The translations under genes and the position numbers were made by a program. This document shows, piece by piece, positions 10,674-21,000 of a stretch of DNA of 64,000 bases. Under the pieces are notes generated by a model that was not told where the DNA came from, did not search any database, and worked only from the letters and a program-made list of their open reading frames with translations. The DNA comes from Euclidia mi (taxonomy: Eukaryota; Arthropoda; Insecta; Lepidoptera; Erebidae), in NCBI GenBank assembly GCA_944739405.2, contig OX123199.2, positions 4,763,898 through 4,827,897 on the forward strand, in the 5' to 3' direction. The first letter of the stretch is position 1; each line of letters begins with the position of its first letter.

Positions 10674-12462
10674 GGGTCGGAACATATCTAACGGAAGATC
10701 CGTCGCGTTTTATCCGTCGCGTAACGCCAAAACATACAAATATATAGAAAAACGTTCAACCGTTCACACCTGACCCGTTAGTACGTCGAGCGTACAGCCG
10801 TTGCCGTCAACGCATTATCTGTCAAAATCGCGCGCACCACGCACCACGTGAATTTTGACCTTTGAGTAAGGAATATACATGGAGAGGGCAAATAGTACGT
10901 ATAGAAAAACTACATTATACACATAGTGTTGTCTCGTTTTGTCTTAAGGATACCTCTCTCAGAAAAAAGAGACCGCCATAGTTTACTGAATAAATTAATC
11001 ATGACGATATTTTATTAGAAATGTCATTCGTGCCACTGTCGCCATATTTTTTGGCGAGGTTTGTGGTACATCTGCTTTGAAATTGTTGTATATCGAACAT
11101 AATAATTTTGTTTTTGTCCATATGTCTAAAAACCAGATGAATCAGTGCTTCAGGCTGTGTGTTTCATTACCGTATGTATGGTGCCATTCATGTCCGGTAC
11201 TTTCTCAGCGACACAGTATCGCTATTAGCTACCAGAGAATATTTGATACAAGGGTCGTCTTTCGCTTTGCCATGTTCGCCCACATTTGCATTATGGAATA
11301 AACTAATCTGGCAAAAGATGTAAACTAACTAAACTAACTTACTACAAAAAAATCTTATTTTCCTTTAACCGGCTCCATATCGATATCGATTATATTCTGG
11401 AGTACAACTGCCCAACGTTTCGTAGGTGTGCACGCTAATTTCGTAGGTATGCACGCTAAATTCGTAGATATTGGACATACCATATCCATGTCATTCCCAG
11501 ATCGGTGATGACTGACGCGTTGTAGAGTAAGATTCCAGGGCCGCCAGATAGTAGAGGAGACGTAGAAGATCGACCTTCACCGATCTGATAACACACCCTT
11601 TATCTTCACTTAACCAAATATCACGATCACTTTTTCATCACCAAAAATAACTTTGTTTTCCATAGTGTTTGTATAAACGACAAAGTTATATTTGCGGTTG
11701 ATTAAAATTACTTAAATTTAAAATAGCTCTGAGTACTTTTTTGAGAGGCACGTTATTATAGGCATATTTGTTTATAAATTATATTACATAAAAATACTTC
11801 TCATCTGGTTATCAGATCGGTGAAGGTCGATCTTCCACGTCTCCTCTACTAAGACCTTTTTTATTTTTCAGAAACGAAATGTGTAGAATAATGTAGTGTT
11901 AGTATGTGGTATGAGTATACGCATACTTGCTAGCTTGGATCGTGTGTCAATTTTTAGGTATGATGTGCTAATGGTCCACGGGAACAATTTCCATACATAC
12001 CTACATAGAAAACAGCTTGTGTCATGCGCTGCAACTGTAACCCCTTCTATATGATTTGTATGAATTTTGTTAAAAACCGTAACCAAATCATATCATCGTC
12101 GTTTATTTTTGAACCTTCAAATAACGCTTGTTGGCTACTATAAAAAATCTCCGAAGTCCGACATATTTTTAATAGTCAAACTCGAATTGCATTATAAATA
12201 ATACAGGACTTCAGTGACTAAATAACATCAGGGAACACGAAAAATGATTTTGTAAAAGAATATGACAGTAAAATATTGAGCTGCCCTGAGTGCGGCCCTG
12301 CACGAACAAACTGATATATTGTGTGCACAATAGCCACGCTTTTAGCGAATGTGTGCAGATACGCTGGATGCATTTTCCGTCAGATGTGTACCCACTCATT
12401 TGACGGAATAGACGCGACCGAAGATACGTTGGACGCACCTTCCGTCAGATATGTTCCGACCC
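10674..12462. mobile_element. Composite element with inverted GGGTCGGAACATATCT ends
   Basis: The left end GGGTCGGAACATATCTAACG and the reverse complement of the right end GGGTCGGAACATATCTGACG match over 24 bp with one difference, and TAT/TATA flanks both. Extra CCGTCAGAT- and CCGTCGCG-like repeats lie just inside the ends. The interior has no transposase that I can recognise and holds another inverted-repeat element (11,549-11,851). It is non-autonomous. Two independent same-family insertions in opposite orientation remain possible. Confidence 0.5.
11549..11851. mobile_element. MITE-like element with 43-bp inverted repeats
   Basis: TAGTAGAGGAGACGT...GATCGACCTTCACCGATC at 11,549-11,592 recurs inverted at 11,808-11,851 with one or two differences, separated by about 215 bp of AT-rich sequence without an ORF. 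It is nested inside the 10.7-12.5 kb element. Another AGATCGGTGATGACTGAC at 11,501 resembles part of the arm. Confidence 0.7.
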
Positions 12463-12546
12463 TATATGTGTGTATAATGTATGTTGTCAGCATTTAACAA
12501 CCGAGCGCATATTTTGTCGGCTACTCCCCCAAACAAGGCTGTTTGT

Positions 12547-13002
12547 CATACTGCGTTTTGCACTCCACTGCTGGACAGAGGCCTTTCATAATTTGTGTCA
12601 CGACATTTGGAGTCAATACCTAGGAGCATTTGGCCTACTATAATGTCCTTCGACCAATTCCGGCCACGGCGGCTTGTCTTTATATGAGACTTGCCAACTG
12701 CACGGGACATGTTATAGTGCACAAGTGTGTACGCATACGCACGTGCACTCTCTATTTCCTCACTGTTCATAGTCCGATGGGACGCCACATGCGACACGAC
12801 CGGAGAGAGATTGGGCGCAAGACTAACGGCTTAACGTGCTGTCCGAGGCACGAGGCTGTGACACCGCCAACTCCCTGACTCCAAACTTCTATTGGATAAT
12901 TCCTAACAGAAAAACCCAATATCACTTTTTGACCCGGGAATCGAACCCGATAACCTCACGATCCGCTGTCGCTTACACTACGGCAGAACCACAGGGCAGT
13001 TA
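12547..13002 (-). mobile_element. tRNA-headed SINE with GTCCAGCAGTGG tail
   Basis: Minus sense: head with box-A-like TCTGCCGTAGTGTAAGCG and box B GGGTTCGATTCCCGGGTC at 12,930-13,000. The body includes GTGCCTCGGACAGCACGTTA (also present as a similar string near 51,150). It ends AGGCCTCTGTCCAGCAGTGG. This joins a pol III head to an RTE-like LINE tail. Frames at 12,546-12,797 and 12,630-12,878 are incidental. Its head lies directly against the left end of the PIF element. Confidence 0.75.
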
Positions 13003-13145
13003 GGCCCTTCCCTCACGAAGCTATTCAAATGCTACGGGACTGAGATGCAAACCATGATCGCCTACTGGTATGCTACTCGTTTCCGCACACGGTGCCACGC
13101 AAATTAGACAATTTTTTAATATTTTAAGAACGCCATTGTACGACG

Positions 13146-13820
13146 ATGTCTAGTGACTGCAGCGATGAAGACTATGTTCTTCTGTATTTATACAAAGTGG
13201 CGCAAAAGTAATGACCCTATAGAAATTCCTTATATTTTTTTATGACATCTCTGATATTGAACATTTTGTAGTAATCGAATGTAAAGTGCACTAAAAATAA
13301 TCATGGACCGCTTTACTCCCCAAGAACATGGCATAATCATGTCATCACTGATAAAAACATAACGTGAATTTGACTCTGCAGTTGTAGCTGAACCAAAGGG
13401 TCATTACTTTTGCTCCACCCGTTATTACAAGAATAAACGAAAATATAAAAGAAGATTCTGGGTACATCCGTACATCGAAAAAAATATCAATTGTAGAGCA
13501 TTCGTTGCTGCTAGAGAACTGCATGAAGGATGGCCGGAATTTCGTCATTTTTATAGAATTTCCAAAGAATCATTATTAGTTGATGCAGTTGTTAACTCCG
13601 AATATTCATAAGAAAGATGTAGATCAGTAGATAAAGTAGCCAACATTGTTAAGGCTGTTTGTGTTTTGCACAATTAAGTTCGTAAAAGGTTTACCACCTG
13701 AGCATCTTCAGATTTCCTCGCGTTCATCACCACAAAATTTGAGAAATTATCTTGCTGACTATATAATAACACCACATGCTATACTTCCTTGGCAATCTAA
13801 TTATTGTGTAGGTATAAATT
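13146..13820 (+). pseudogene. PIF/Harbinger transposase relic, internally deleted and interrupted by a mariner
   Basis: Begins ATG with an acidic start (MSSDCSDEDYVLLYL), is interrupted at 13,193-13,424, then continues in the same frame as YKRRFWVHPYIEKN and ELHEGWPEFRHFYRISKESL, the typical N-terminus of PIF-type transposases. After a stop near 13,600 it jumps to the C-terminal signature VDKVANIVKAVCVLHN (13,628-13,673), then frame-shifted NLRNYLADYI and LPWQSNY ending at TAA 13,820. The central DDE domain is absent. AATAAA follows at about 13,850. Full-length relatives are about 350-400 residues; about 140 remain. Confidence 0.8.
13193..13422 (+). mobile_element. Internally deleted mariner, 230 bp, with TA target duplication
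   Basis: The left end CAAAGTGGCGCAAAAGTAAT and the reverse complement of the right end ACGGGTGGAGCAAAAGTAAT are inverted repeats (GTGGNGCAAAAGTAATGACC core), flanked by TA at 13,191-13,192 and 13,423-13,424. Inside, an ATG at 13,303 opens 19 codons (MDRFTPQEHGII...), matching the start of a mariner transposase, followed by TAA. The rest of the transposase is deleted. It sits within the PIF ORF without changing its frame. It differs in sequence from the 1.3-kb mariner at 45.4 kb. Confidence 0.85.
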
Positions 13821-14187
13821 AAATGTACATATACCAATAATGTAAAAAAATAAACAATTTTATTCCTGTCATATTGATTTTTCCCTATCTCAATCCACGC
13901 CTTTACTTTCCTTGTAACATCTTTTCTTACTTACTCTGGCACCTTATAATTATACAAACATGGATAATTTTCCATCTCCTGGACAAAATTAATATTATAA
14001 GTTTGTTCTGCCGCCATTTTGTAATGCAACGCGTAAACGACGCGTGCGACTGATATCAAACGCGTCGTCGACGCGTCTCGTCGTGTGCGAAACTAGCTGA
14101 ATATGTATGGCGGCTACTCACAAGCGACGCGTAGGATACGCGTACGAAACACAAATCGCTTGAGAGTCGCTTCGTGAGAGAAGGGCC

Positions 14188-15000
14188 TCTAACCAGATAG
14201 GTTGGGTTTGACGTCCAGTCTACAGTCTCGTTCCAAAAATATTCCATTTGCTTCTTTTATTTTCGTAGTGGCCTCTTACGACACACACAGAATTTAATGA
14301 GGTAGGTAGTAATACTTTGTATTTTTCCTCCATCACCTCACAAACTGTAAACTATTACTAAAATTACTAACTATAACAATATCGATGTAAAGTTTACTTG
14401 GTAAAAATTTGTCTGTCCAGCGAGGGCCAAACTTGTTGTTGACGTAGGTAAAGTAGTTGAGGATTACTTAAAATTTATTAAATCTTGAGAATAAGGCTAA
14501 AGCCTAGTAGCTTCAGCCATTTTAAGAATCTCTGACCAATTTGCTACTGATAATTCCTGAATTGATAGCAATAATTTTACATGCTTGCACAAAGCTAATA
14601 ATTGAATGATGATTACAACAACATTAATATTTAATTAACTCATCATACGCCTCATAAAGATTAAATTTGATATAATTTTCATAATTATATTAAGCCTGCC
14701 AGCCGATTTTAATATGTTGTAAAATCTGGTTACTAATAAGCATAATAAGTCGAAATCATTTGTTCTATTTGGTAAATATTCAACGCTTAGTTTACATTTT
14801 AATGTTTCTTTACTTACGTACATATTTTAGTGCCACGTTCGTAGAACTTTAGATAACTCTGAACGATGAACAAAACAGCTGCATAAAGATTGTGTTTAGT
14901 CATATCAAAAGATGGCCCCTGACTACGACCGTTATAAATCGTGCGAAACGTCGGGCAGAACGCGATAAAGATCCGTTAAACAAACTTGTAGCATAACCCG
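14188..15000. other. No gene or defined repeat seen
   Basis: AT-rich sequence with one short minus frame (14,635-14,823) that has no recognisable content. Confidence 0.4.
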
Positions 15001-15173
15001 TACTAATATAATAAAGGTGAAGAGATTGTTTGGTTGAACACTTATCTTCCGATTTGAATAATTATGTTGGATAGCCCATTTATTGAGGAAAGCTTAGAGC
15101 TATATAACATCATGCTATGAGCCACGGGAGCGGCGCAGTAGTCCTAAATATCGCCGCGGGCACGCTCAATTAG
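15001..15173 (+). mobile_element. Helitron-like non-autonomous element
   Basis: Starts TACTAATATAATAAAGGTGA, contains GATAGCCCATTTATTGAGGA, and ends with GCCGCGGGCACGCTCAATTAG followed by T. It is the same family as 30.6-32.2 kb. The CTRR-type end is altered to TTAG. Non-coding. Confidence 0.65.
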
Positions 15174-16209
15174 TTGTAGTTAGATAAAATATAGAAATCT
15201 AAAATTGGTTTTCTTTTTATTAAAAATCACTTGTAATTATTTATTGTAAGGCATCATTATTTCTATTTATTCTTAGCAAGAAAACTAATTAGTGATAATT
15301 ATATAAATGACGGCATTTAATTTCCTATAATTGCAGTCTTCGTGTTTTTGACATGTCTTTGTCTTGTAGATTATAATAAACGTATTGAGAAGTGAACCTC
15401 TCAATACGAAATTTAATCTAGCTGCAAGGAAATGTTCATTAACGGCCGGTTGCAATATTCGATCTATCCATAGATTTTGAAATTTGAGATTTGACAAAAT
15501 ATGTCAAACACAAACCTCAAAAAATGGATAGACTTTTAGATCATATTACTCGTACGTATATCACCAGTTTTACCAACACGAAAAATCATATTATGTACCG
15601 TCCTACTTCAATTTTGACACCCCTCAATATACCATCTCTAGTTCACCCACATTTTTTCACATTTAGGCCATCAAATATTCCTATTAATCAGATTCGATGA
15701 TGAACGAGTTTTGCACACAGCTCAAGTTAAAAAAGTAGTAGATAGTACAAGTTAAAAAGGTAGTAGTAAAGTAGTACAAGATTATAGCAGCACGCACAAT
15801 ATAGCGAGAGAAGTTGAAAAAGGAAGTTCACCAATAACTATATATATACACACTGCAAAAATGGCAAGCTAGTTCATATATTTGTTTAAGTTAAAGACGT
15901 GTTGACGCGCCGTACTGTGCCCTGTTGAGACGTTGTTTTTAATTTGTCCACATATTACGAGTGAAGTTAATAAAGAAAAGTTAAATGTAACATTTTACTT
16001 GAACTTCAGCAGTAACGATTTGAAACCGTACATGAAAATAACTAACGATCAATATCCGCGCCTCGATGACGCACAGTACCCGTGCAAATCTATATACACG
16101 TCATAAAATGAAGACTCCGCCGCATCCCGTGTATGAACGCGATAAACAGAAAAACTACTGAACGGATTGTTGCGCTGGAGTAGCGGCCGAAGACTATCTA
16201 TAAAGCCGA
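15174..16209. other. No gene recognised
   Basis: AT-rich. The 15,285-15,497 and 15,491-15,700 frames lack splice or motif support. AGTAGTA-type short repeats occur at 15,735-15,775. Confidence 0.4.
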
Positions 16210-16345
16210 CCTCACATTGGGCGTCAGCGTTCCTCGAGCGTACGCCCAGCGTGAGCTCGGCGTTCACTACTACAAAGTGAACGCCGGGCGCTCGCTGAAC
16301 GGACGCCAAGCGTAAGCTCGAGGAACGCTCATGACCAATGTGAGG
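16210..16345. mobile_element. 136-bp foldback MITE
   Basis: The arms CCTCACATTGGGCGTCAGCG and (reverse complement) CCTCACATTGGTCATGAGCG continue to about 36 bp with four differences. The centre has a further perfect GGCGTTCACT/AGTGAACGCC stem around ACTACAA. The whole element could fold into one long hairpin. The minus frame at 16,049-16,309 is an artefact of its GC-rich palindrome. Confidence 0.75.
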
Positions 16346-17699
16346 GATGCCTAAAACGTTACGTTAGTTACAGTAGCCATCTCGTAGTCGATAGGCTATG
16401 TGTATCCAACTATCCACACACCTTGAAGCTCATTTGCACTAGCCTAACAAAGCAAGTTTCGTGGCGTGTGTGTAACCAACTCGCAAGATAAATACAACAT
16501 TTCACTTACAAGAAACTATCCTCGTTTAGATGAGCTTTGACTCTACACATAAACAGTTAACATGTATTATGAGTTAGTTTACTGATCGCGTTGTGGCGGT
16601 TTAAATGTATGTCATTAGTTACTCCCTCAGTTGTATGCCCCAAAACATTGCATATATGGCGTTTTCGCGTCCTGAAATCTACGACAACCAAATCAAATCT
16701 ACCAGTGTAAAAATCCAATGTAACTAGTTTAGAAATACGAATTAACTAAACTTCATAACTAATTACGCATGGAAATGAGTTTAAAGACATAACAGTATAT
16801 CCTATCTAATGACGACTAGCTTCGTACCAAACAGCCTTTCAACCGAAGACATTTATAATCAACGTATTGGCTATAAGCTTATACATAGGTATTGTGGACC
16901 TTTCTACACGCCGAACTATGTGCGTATGAGGTTGAAACTAGTATTCAGTGCAGTTATAATAAGACATGTGTGTGTATTTACTTCGTTTCTCTTTGTGGCA
17001 GTACTAGGAAAGCCGTTTGTATGTTTACTATCCAACGGTGTATTGGTAAAGCGGGGGTGCAACATGCATGATATCCCTAACAGCGTATCTCTGACATCTT
17101 CCCACAAGTATATACACCACCGAATCTTGTTTTGCCAGTGGCTATTAATTATGAACATAACCACATAGGACACCGTTTGAAATGTTGTTTACGTATTTCG
17201 ACGAACAGTGTTCCCAAAAGCAAATAATATTCTGAAATGACTATCGGGACCCCTTGAGCTTAACCGAAAAAATCTATACCTCACAAATATTTTAACAAGA
17301 TCCAAAATACCTCAACTATTTCGACAGAAATATCCTTTTAGCAGACTGTCGCTTGTTTAGGCTCGGAATACAGTAGCTACCGTAGGTCTGTTTGTAATAC
17401 ACTTTACAACAACACCTTATTATATATTTTTTACACCTTACGTTTTAATACTTAGGACGTCGTCAAGGTGCCGGCATCGCGTCTCGACACTGTCGTTTCC
17501 TTAGTTATTTAAAATATTGTTTATCACAAAATGATAAAAACACAAAAAATAAAGTCCTGCAGTAAGTTTTGCACATTTTAGTAATTCACCTACTTGGTAT
17601 TTCATGCTATTTTTCTAAAATTTCTGCAGCTATGAGCATTGCTTAAAAACAGCTCGCCGTTTTTTCGATTTTTATGAAGACTTTTGGTTAATATAATTT
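16346..17699. other. No gene supported
   Basis: Overlapping opposite-strand frames at 16,809-17,168 (119 codons) and 16,916-17,173 (85 codons) have no recognisable motif, codon bias or splice context. I treat them as chance. Confidence 0.4.
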
Positions 17700-17890
17700 T
17701 ACTAAAAAGTAAAATGAGGAGGAAGGGATGGAAAGGGAGAGAGAGGCCAAGTAAAAGAAGGATGGACTGTGTGAGGATGAATATGAAAGAGAAAAGGGTA
17801 AATGATCAGATGACGGGCGACGGAAAAGAATGGAAGCGAAGGACGTACTGCGCCGACCCCAAATTGATTGGGACCAGGGCAAAAAGATGA
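17700..17890 (+). mobile_element. RTE-type LINE C-terminus and 3' end
   Basis: The plus-strand frame at 17,684-17,890 reads RPSKRRMDCVRMNMKEKRV then EWKRRTYCADPK, matching the RGRPKKRWMDC...EWKRRTCCADP ending of RTE-like LINE proteins. It closes with GATGATGAT repeats at about 17,887. Everything upstream is missing. The minus frames over the same span are antisense shadows. Confidence 0.75.
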
Positions 17891-18649
17891 TGATAATTTT
17901 ACTAGAAAATTTACTTCTTTTTGTAGTCTTACTTTGCACTGACTTTGCACTCTTACTATTATTGATGTTTCTGAGTATAAGTTATGGTGTAAGTCGCATG
18001 ACCTATATTTGAACATATTACATTTTTAGTTAATATCTGTATGTTTACGAGTTTTACATTTGCTTGCGATAATATAGCAAGTTAAACATGCAATTAAATT
18101 TATTTATACTGCCATCTATAGGTCCTATTGATACCAATCTAATTTACTTCATTATTTACTTAATCTGTGGATTGTGACAGCAACATCCTTTTTATTAGAT
18201 TTTATACTTTGCTATTTTATTATTTCATTCGAATTAGAATAGAACTGTCAATATTTTCAATTACTGCGATGTTTAGAAGCTTTTATTTAGTTTCAATACG
18301 AGTCGTTAGATAAGAATAGGCCTGTCCATTCCATTTAACGAGGCAGCTAAAACTAAATAAAAGCTTTTAAACATCATGTTTTTGTTTCATTATCTACATT
18401 TTAATTCAAATACGATGTTTCCTCCTAAGGGTCAGTGGCACCTATCCCAGTTGTTACTCAGGATAACAAATTAAAATCCTATTTTAAAACAACTAGTTAA
18501 CATTTCGGCTCCTGCAACAATCTGTAAAGTTCTGTGGATGATTTTAGATTACAAATAACTTGTTAATTACTTCAACTAAAGTCGATGTGTATGTTCGGTC
18601 AACGACCTCGTGTCACTCAATCATAGACCTTCAAAATTGCGAAGTATCG
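17891..18649. other. No gene recognised
   Basis: AT-rich non-coding sequence. TTTAGAAGCTTTTATTTAGTTT at 18,269-18,290 has an approximate inverted partner at 18,350-18,375 (AAACTAAATAAAAGCTTTTAAA), so a small foldback element may lie between them. Confidence 0.4.
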
Positions 18650-18885
18650 ATCGCTAGTACTTTGGTAGAGCATTGGACCGCTGATTATGATAAGACAAAC
18701 TGAGCTCGCTGATACACGCGCGCTCTTTAGGGCTTCTGCTCCGACCCCGACGTTTATAGCGTGATGTTGTATAGCCTATAGCCCTCCTCAATAAATAGGC
18801 TATCCATCACTATTCTTTTTTTAAAATCAAACCTGAGATAGGCGCGTTCAACTAAATAACAAACCTATTCAGTTTTATAAAATCT
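18650..18885 (-). mobile_element. Helitron-like remnant
   Basis: Minus sense contains AATAGGCTATCC-type and GCTATACAACATCACGCTAT strings and ends in GCGATCGATACTT-flanked CTAG (18,653), as in the 30.6-kb family. It is divergent. Confidence 0.5.
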
Positions 18886-19035
18886 GTGAAGATATTTTGG
18901 AGACTGGTTACCGTATCTTTCTTACATTTTTCTGACCCATACCACAGGCATAATATACTGCGGCTTGGACAACCGCAAAATACTTATTTTTTTACATATT
19001 ACATTTTTATACTCTTTCGTAGTTTTTCCTGTACT

Positions 19036-19315
19036 GTCTCCGTGGTCCAGTGGATAGCGTATGCTACTGGGGTCCAGTGGATAGCGTATACTACTATAAA
19101 ACCGGGACCTCCGATCAGCAGTAGCTGATCGGAGGTCCCGGTTTTGATTCACGGGTCGGGCAAAAGTGTTGCTGGGTTTGCCGAATTCTCAACAGCAGCA
19201 CGGATTCTGGTGATGTGCCTGGTAACGGTAATTCATGGCGAAATGTGGGTGTAAAACACACCTACACCTTACACCTCTGCCTACCCCTTAGGGGATACAG
19301 GCGTGAGTCTATAAA
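19036..19315 (+). mobile_element. SINE with CTGCCTACCCC tail and an unusual perfect hairpin in the head
   Basis: The box-A-like CTCCGTGGTCCAGTGGATAG is followed by a near-exact 25-bp tandem repeat of itself, then a 22-bp perfect inverted repeat (19,098-19,119 and 19,124-19,145, loop AGTA). Next comes the usual body (GTGTTGCTGGGTTTGCC, AGCAGCACGGATTCTGG) and the tail CTCTGCCTACCCCTTAGGGG with CAGGCGTGAGTCTATAAAAA. The hairpin replaces the normal box B region, so pol III activity is doubtful. Confidence 0.8.
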
Positions 19316-19465
19316 AAAATCGTGGTTAATTTAACACAAAAGATGAATTTAATTATTTTCAATCAAAGGCTAAGGAGTAAGTACTAATGTATAAGCACAA
19401 TCTCGTTAACGTAATGGATGTGTTAAATAAAATAGACAGGCGGTGTTTCAACACCTGTACCTCAT

Positions 19466-19768
19466 CATCATCAGCCCTTTATACTGTCTCACTGCTGGGC
19501 ACGGGCCTTTATGAGAAGAGTAAGGCCATAGTCCACCACGCTGGCCAAGTGCGGGTTGGCAGACTTCACATGTCTTTCGAGAACATTATAGAGAACTCTC
19601 AGACATACAGGTTTCCTCGCATTGTTTTCCTTCACCGTGTAGCAATCGATAATTAACAATTTAATACGCACATAACTGCGAAAAGTCATCGGTGCGTGCC
19701 TTGGATTCGAACCCGGACCCTCTGCGTAGCAGTCTGTCGGTCTCTCCACTAGGCTATCGCTGCTACAC
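19466..19768 (-). mobile_element. SINE with tRNA head and GCCCAGCAGTGAGAC tail
   Basis: Minus sense: head GCGATAGCCTAGTGGAGAGA with box B GTCCGGGTTCGAATCC, body with CTGAGAGTTCTCTATAATGT, and tail GGCCCGTGCCCAGCAGTGAG ending in GATGATGATGA. It appears nearly full length, about 300 bp. Relatives are at 51,004-51,118 and, as a scrap, 45,325-45,385. Confidence 0.85.
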
Positions 19769-19797
19769 CTGACCTATTGAGGTTTTAATTATCAGTT

Positions 19798-20110
19798 TAA
19801 TAGGCTAGTTGACGAAAAAAATTTTATAAGTCCGTCCTTTAGATTATTCAAAAATAAGCGATACGTATTTTTTTATTTGTAAATTAAACCAAAAATGACC
19901 AAGATATAGCTCATTAAAGTTACGTATAACGTCACACCGTCCTGCATTTTTTCGCACTTAGTGACCTCACACGTTACCTTAATGGGCTATATCTATGTTA
20001 TTTTTTATTTAGTCGAAAAAAAGAAAAAATACGTGTCCAATATTTTTTTATAATCTAAAATACTTACTAAATAAAATGTAATTATTTTGACCCTGGAAAC
20101 TACCCTATTC
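19798..20110. mobile_element. MITE, sibling of 24,534-24,856
   Basis: Ends AATAGGCTAGTTGACGAAAA and, inverted, GAATAGGGTAGTTTCCAGGG. Subterminal TTAGATTAT and ACGTATTTTTT strings are shared with the 24.5-kb element. No ORF. The arms are more decayed than in the sibling. Confidence 0.6.
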
Positions 20111-20524
20111 TAGTATTCATTATAATCCTAGCGCTGCGGTTGCGTTTCAAAACCTTCATCTTGGAGCCCGGCTATTTTATGCTAGTTTAGTTTATCACTG
20201 TTATTTTATTATTTAAATAACCATATTAATTGATGACAACATTATGGACACACTAGCCCATAGGTGCGCTTACTTATTTAAATTGTAGATAATAATTGTA
20301 TAGAACAAGACGATGAAAAGAGTGGCCTTGAGTGTCTTGCTTGATTCTTCTCATGAGGCTATACTTTAATTATGAATGTTACAGGCATTTAAAGACAGCG
20401 GTAAAATTATTTCAGGAAGCCTTAATTCATAAAGCAGTATTTTGGCGGATCTCACCCTTAAAATGTATTCTTATACGCGTACAAGCCCGCACTGAGTAAT
20501 AAGAATAACTAAAATTATAGGTCT

Positions 20525-20729
20525 GACTGCACGGTAGACGTAGTGCTTTAAGCAGACACCTCGGGCTTGAAACTGTGCGGAGTGTTGTGGGTTCGATCCC
20601 TACTTGAGACAACATTTTGTGTGATCCATAAATTGTTGTTTTGAGTCTTGGTATTGATTGTGTATTGGTATTGTTGCTCATGTCTCATGACATAAGATTT
20701 ATTCATATTGCGGGAGGTGTCTTTTTAAA
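20525..20729 (+). mobile_element. SINE, second tRNA-headed family
   Basis: Head GACTGCACGGTAGACGTAGT, box B GTGGGTTCGATCCC, then CAACATTTTGTGTGATCCAT and an end with GCGGGAGGTGTC. The same body, inverted, is at 48,001-48,215. The minus frame at 20,427-20,681 is spurious. Confidence 0.75.
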
Positions 20730-20837
20730 GCAAAGCAAATAAGCATACCTTACAAACACGTCATTACACGTCATACGGTAACGTAGTGCCCAAGTTTCTG
20801 CATAGAATATCCTGAGCCCTACTGTTGAAGTTTGCAT

Positions 20838-21000
20838 TGTAATACAACGTAGTACATACTTTTGTTTCGAGTTACCGATATTTCGGCACTATTGCTGTTC
20901 AGTACACTTGTGAACATGGCGCTTACAACAGTGCCGAAATATTGGTTACTCAAAACAAAGGTAGGTACGTGGTATGTATCCCAGAAGAAATTTAAAATCA
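20838..21000. mobile_element. Foldback element with ATATTTCGGCAC arms
   Basis: GTTACCGATATTTCGGCACT recurs inverted as AGTGCCGAAATATTGGTTAC about 50 bp later, with AACAAAGGTAGGTACGTGGT beyond. A relative with the same GTGAACATGGCGCTT core is at 25,877-26,006. Non-coding. Confidence 0.7.

Larger units (their letters stand above)
13003..14187 (+). mobile_element. PIF/Harbinger-like element
   Basis: The ends GGCCCTTCCCTCACGAAGC (left) and, as reverse complement, GGCCCTTCTCTCACGAAGC (right) are inverted repeats around a relic PIF transposase ORF. The right third is CpG-rich with repeated GACGCG/CGCGTC motifs. TTA precedes the left end; the right flank (CTAA) does not give a clean 3-bp duplication. 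The transposase is internally deleted, so mobility would need help in trans. Confidence 0.7.

Noticed and set aside
16809..17173. Opposite-strand frames of 119 and 85 codons
   Set aside because: No domain, no codon bias, no splice or repeat context; mutual overlap suggests chance.
17688..18016. Minus frames of 83 and 104 codons
   Set aside because: Antisense of the RTE C-terminal coding sequence plus AT-rich read-through.
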